Assembly: GCF_001400735.1 (NCBI RefSeq) | Contig: NZ_LJPW01000092.1 | Span: 1 to 36,249, forward strand | Reading direction: 5' to 3' | Length of the DNA stretch: 36,249 nt | Source: Pseudomonas caricapapayae | Lineage (GTDB): Bacteria; Pseudomonadota; Gammaproteobacteria; Pseudomonadales; Pseudomonadaceae | In this document: in pieces, positions 33,852-36,249 of the stretch | Layout: the number at the start of each line of letters is the position of its first letter | Numbering within the stretch: position 1 is the first letter of the stretch | Position numbers and translations under genes: made by a program | Notes under the pieces: model-generated | The model's database searches: none | What the model was told of the DNA's origin: nothing | Seen by the model: only the letters and a program-made list of their open reading frames with translations

Positions 33852-35213
33852 ATGAAGAAGATCAGCAAAGGTAAATCGCTTTCCCGGCTCCAGTTTGTAT
33901 GCAAGCTGTCGGCGTTGGGTGCGATGGGTCTGGCGAGCAGTGTTCACGCTGCCGAGCCATTCGCCGCCGACTCGCCCTGGATGACAGGTGATTGGGGCGG
34001 CAAACGCACTGAACTGCTCGACAAGGGTTACGACTTCTCGCTGGAATACGTTTCCGAGATGGCCAGTAACCTGAAGGGCGGCTACAACGACGACAAGACC
34101 GGCCGCTACAGCGACCAGTTCGCGCTGGGCATGAAAGTCGATTTGCAGAAAGTTCTCGGTTGGCAGGACGCGGAGTTCAAGCTGGCGATCACCGAGCGTA
34201 GCGGGCGCAACATCTCCAATGACCGGATCGGCGATCCTCGCGCCGGTACCCTCAGTTCCTCTCAGGAAGTCTGGGGTCGTGGCCAGACCTGGCGTCTGAC
34301 CCAGATGTGGGTCAAGCAGAAGTATTTTGACGGCGCACTGGACGTCAAGGCCGGTCGTTTCGGACCGGGCGAAGACTTCAACAGCTTCCCGTGCGACTTC
34401 CAGAACCTGTCGTTCTGCGGCTCGCAGGTCGGTAACTACGTGAACACCTGGTACAACTGGCCAATCAGCCAATGGGCCTTGCGCGTGAAGTACAACATCA
34501 CGCCGGAAGTGTATGCACAGGTCGGCGTGTACGAGCAGAACCCGTCCAACCTCGAAACCGGCAATGGTTTCAAACTCAGCGGCAGCGGCACCAAAGGCAT
34601 GATCCTGCCGGTCGAGCTGGTCTGGACTCCGACCATCAATTCGTTGCCCGGTGAATACCGTGTCGGCTTCTACAAGAGCACGCCCAATGCAGATGATGTC
34701 TACGAAGACGTCAACGGCCAGCCGCAGGCGGCTACCGGCGCAGCCTTCAAGTCGCATGACAGCAAGCATGGCTGGTGGGTTGTTGCTCAGCAACAGCTGA
34801 CAACTCACAACGGTGATGCGTCACGCGGTCTGAACATCTTTGCCAACGCCACCGTACATGACAAGGCAACCAACTTCGTCGACAACTACCAGCAGATCGG
34901 TCTGACGTACAAAGGTCCGTTCGACTCGCGTCCGAAAGATGACATCGGTGTTGGTATCGCCCGAATCCATGTCAACGATGACGTGCAGGATCGTGTGCGC
35001 CTGGCCAACCAGATCAGCGGTATCAACGACTACGACAACCCTGGCTACCTGCCGGTCCAGAGCACTGAGTACAACTCGGAAATCTACTACGGCTTCCACG
35101 TTACCAATTGGCTGACCGTGCGTCCCAACCTGCAATACATCAAGCACCCTGGCGGCGTAGACCAGGTGGATGATGCGATTGTAGCGGGCATCAAAATCCA
35201 GTCGAAGTTCTGA
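33852..35213 (+). CDS. oprB: Carbohydrate-selective outer-membrane porin OprB
   Basis: A 453-residue porin. The signal peptide (about 1-33, ending SSVHA) precedes AEPFAADSPWMTGDWGGKRTELLDKGYDFSLEY, the N-terminal signature of OprB proteins. Repeated aromatic-flanked beta strands fill the barrel, and the chain ends in Phe (GIKIQSKF), as expected for BAM-dependent folding. It admits glucose across the outer membrane. Two ATGs stand five bases apart; the in-frame one at 33852 is used, with ACGAGGA upstream. It is last before an intrinsic terminator, closing the glucose-uptake operon. Confidence 0.95.
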   Translation: MKKISKGKSLSRLQFVCKLSALGAMGLASSVHAAEPFAADSPWMTGDWGGKRTELLDKGYDFSLEYVSEMASNLKGGYNDDKTGRYSDQFALGMKVDLQKVLGWQDAEFKLAITERSGRNISNDRIGDPRAGTLSSSQEVWGRGQTWRLTQMWVKQKYFDGALDVKAGRFGPGEDFNSFPCDFQNLSFCGSQVGNYVNTWYNWPISQWALRVKYNITPEVYAQVGVYEQNPSNLETGNGFKLSGSGTKGMILPVELVWTPTINSLPGEYRVGFYKSTPNADDVYEDVNGQPQAATGAAFKSHDSKHGWWVVAQQQLTTHNGDASRGLNIFANATVHDKATNFVDNYQQIGLTYKGPFDSRPKDDIGVGIARIHVNDDVQDRVRLANQISGINDYDNPGYLPVQSTEYNSEIYYGFHVTNWLTVRPNLQYIKHPGGVDQVDDAIVAGIKIQSKF

Positions 35214-35257
35214 GTATCGATTGACGCGTAACGCGATCAAGGGTCGTGTGTGCTTTG

Positions 35258-35283
35258 CGGGCAGCCTGGCTGCCCGTTTTTTT
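35258..35283 (+). terminator. Intrinsic terminator after oprB
   Basis: CGGGCAG, loop CCTGG, CTGCCCG, then seven T. It is a strong stem-loop with T-run 44 bases after the oprB stop. Confidence 0.9.
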
Positions 35284-35322
35284 ATGGCTTGATCCTTTTA
35301 TTTTTCAGGGACGCGATTGGCG

Positions 35323-36198
35323 ATGACCTCTCACGACGCGCAACTGCCTGAACACCCTCTGCAACGTTTCTTCCGGTCCCGACGTGCCAGGCCGACTTTC
35401 GAGTGGGAGCGCCACCAGCTGCGCGATGTACTGGTCATTGATCATCCACAGTGCCAGGCAGTCTTCAGTCGCCAGGGCGCGCAGTTGCTGCATTTCCAGC
35501 CGCACGGCCAGAAGCCCTGGCTCTGGTGCGCTGCGCAGTGGCCGCAGGTGGGGGCGATCCGTGGTGGTGTGCCGGTTTGCTGGCCCTGGTATGGCCGGCA
35601 TCCCGGTGAGAGCGGCTGGCCGGCACACGGCTGGGGGCGCTTGCTGGACTGGAAACTGATCGACAGCAGCGAGAGTGAGGAGGGTGTTAACCTGCACTGG
35701 CGCTTGCAGCTGTGGGACTGGCAGGTTGATCTGCATGCCGAGTTGGGGCAGGGCATGGCGTTACGTCTGAGCACGTGCCACGAGGACAGCGAGCCCTGTC
35801 ATTTCAGTCATGCGCTGCACGCCTACTGGCGGATCGGTGACGTGTCCGAAGTCGCCCTGGAGGGGCTCGATGGCGCACAGGGTTACGACGAACTGAGTCG
35901 GCAAACCTGCCAGCAACAAGGCGAACTGCGCGTGGCAGGCGCCTGCCAGCGCGTATTCGAACACGCAGGTGCCGTGCAGCTCCAGGACCCGATCTGGCAG
36001 CGCAGGCTGAATATCGACACCGGCGACAGCGCCAACACCGCCGTCTGGCACCCCGGCAGCAGGCCGCTATTGGGCGTATGCGGAAGCGAAACCACAGGCT
36101 TTGTCCGAGTAGAAGCCGCTTCAGGCTCCGGCGACACCTTCAGCCTGCGGCCCGGAGAACAGGTGCAGCTCAAACTGCAGGCGAGTCTGGCAGGGTGA
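35323..36198 (+). CDS. D-hexose-6-phosphate mutarotase (aldose 1-epimerase family)
   Basis: A 291-residue cytosolic protein of the YeaD/glucose-6-phosphate 1-epimerase group, which interconverts alpha and beta anomers of hexose-6-phosphates. Family segments: RQGAQLLHFQPHGQKPWLWCA, RGGVPVCWPWYGRHP, HGWGRLLDW (catalytic-region His), SHALHAYWRIGD, and NTAVWHPG. ATG at 35323 is used; a TTG at 35317 has better spacing from AGGGA and cannot be excluded. It is only 39 bases after the oprB terminator, so it is either fed by read-through or has a promoter overlapping the terminator. The remaining bases to the window end show no gene. Confidence 0.92.
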   Translation: MTSHDAQLPEHPLQRFFRSRRARPTFEWERHQLRDVLVIDHPQCQAVFSRQGAQLLHFQPHGQKPWLWCAAQWPQVGAIRGGVPVCWPWYGRHPGESGWPAHGWGRLLDWKLIDSSESEEGVNLHWRLQLWDWQVDLHAELGQGMALRLSTCHEDSEPCHFSHALHAYWRIGDVSEVALEGLDGAQGYDELSRQTCQQQGELRVAGACQRVFEHAGAVQLQDPIWQRRLNIDTGDSANTAVWHPGSRPLLGVCGSETTGFVRVEAASGSGDTFSLRPGEQVQLKLQASLAG

Positions 36199-36249
36199 GT
36201 GGCATCGTCTTCCTTCGCGTCTTGCACGGATCCCCCTGACACCGCAGAA

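Overview
The window looks like a chromosomal segment of a fluorescent Pseudomonas, most likely the P. syringae group. The main evidence is the classic Pseudomonas glucose locus on the right (gap-1 facing edd-glk-gltR-gtrS, then gtsABCD, oprB and a hexose-6-phosphate mutarotase), together with HexR-type operators, a Pseudomonas-restricted DUF5064 gene, REP-like palindromes between genes and high-GC coding with GTG/TTG starts. The species is inferred from gene order and protein resemblance; no search was run.

Left third (1-15054), accessory surface/secretion region. A very large surface protein gene (DUF4347 domain, beta-helix and Gly-rich segment, then 102-residue Ig-like repeats) enters from the left edge on the minus strand. 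A PAPS-type sulfotransferase lies just upstream of it. Divergent from these are an orphan phage-tail-collar/microcystin-dependent-protein-like gene and a small partner gene. They converge exactly on the last gene (a GNAT acetyltransferase) of a tightly packed minus-strand operon. In transcription order this operon is: cytoplasmic PAS-PAS histidine kinase, single-domain receiver, REC-PAS-degenerate GGDEF-EAL protein, periplasmic adaptor with signal peptide, GAF-like/HlyD inner-membrane adaptor, M50 metalloprotease/HlyD fusion, GNAT. No ABC ATPase or TolC is present in the window. Phosphorelay and c-di-GMP control of three adaptor-like proteins, one an intramembrane protease fusion, next to a giant exoprotein and a sulfotransferase, is the best candidate here for an undescribed system.

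Middle (15209-22880). A GcsR-like (TyrR-family) sigma54 enhancer-binding activator is followed by a REP cluster and DUF5064. Next comes a heme-acquisition island: a DUF454/YbaN membrane protein translationally coupled to a PigA/HemO heme oxygenase, then a TonB-dependent receptor with an N-terminal signalling domain, its FecR-type anti-sigma regulator and a FecI-type ECF sigma factor. Fur-box-like sequences sit at the sigma-factor and receptor promoters.

Right (22985-36249). Entner-Doudoroff and glucose-uptake genes. Two HexR boxes lie between gap-1 and edd. A perfect dyad precedes gtsA. CA-rich Crc/Hfq-type motifs precede gap-1, gltR, gtsA and oprB. An intrinsic terminator follows oprB. The outer-membrane porin OprB, periplasmic binding protein GtsA and GtsBCD bring glucose in, Glk, Edd and Gap process it, and GtrS/GltR, HexR and probably Crc/Hfq control it. 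No convincing gene was seen in the last 51 bases.
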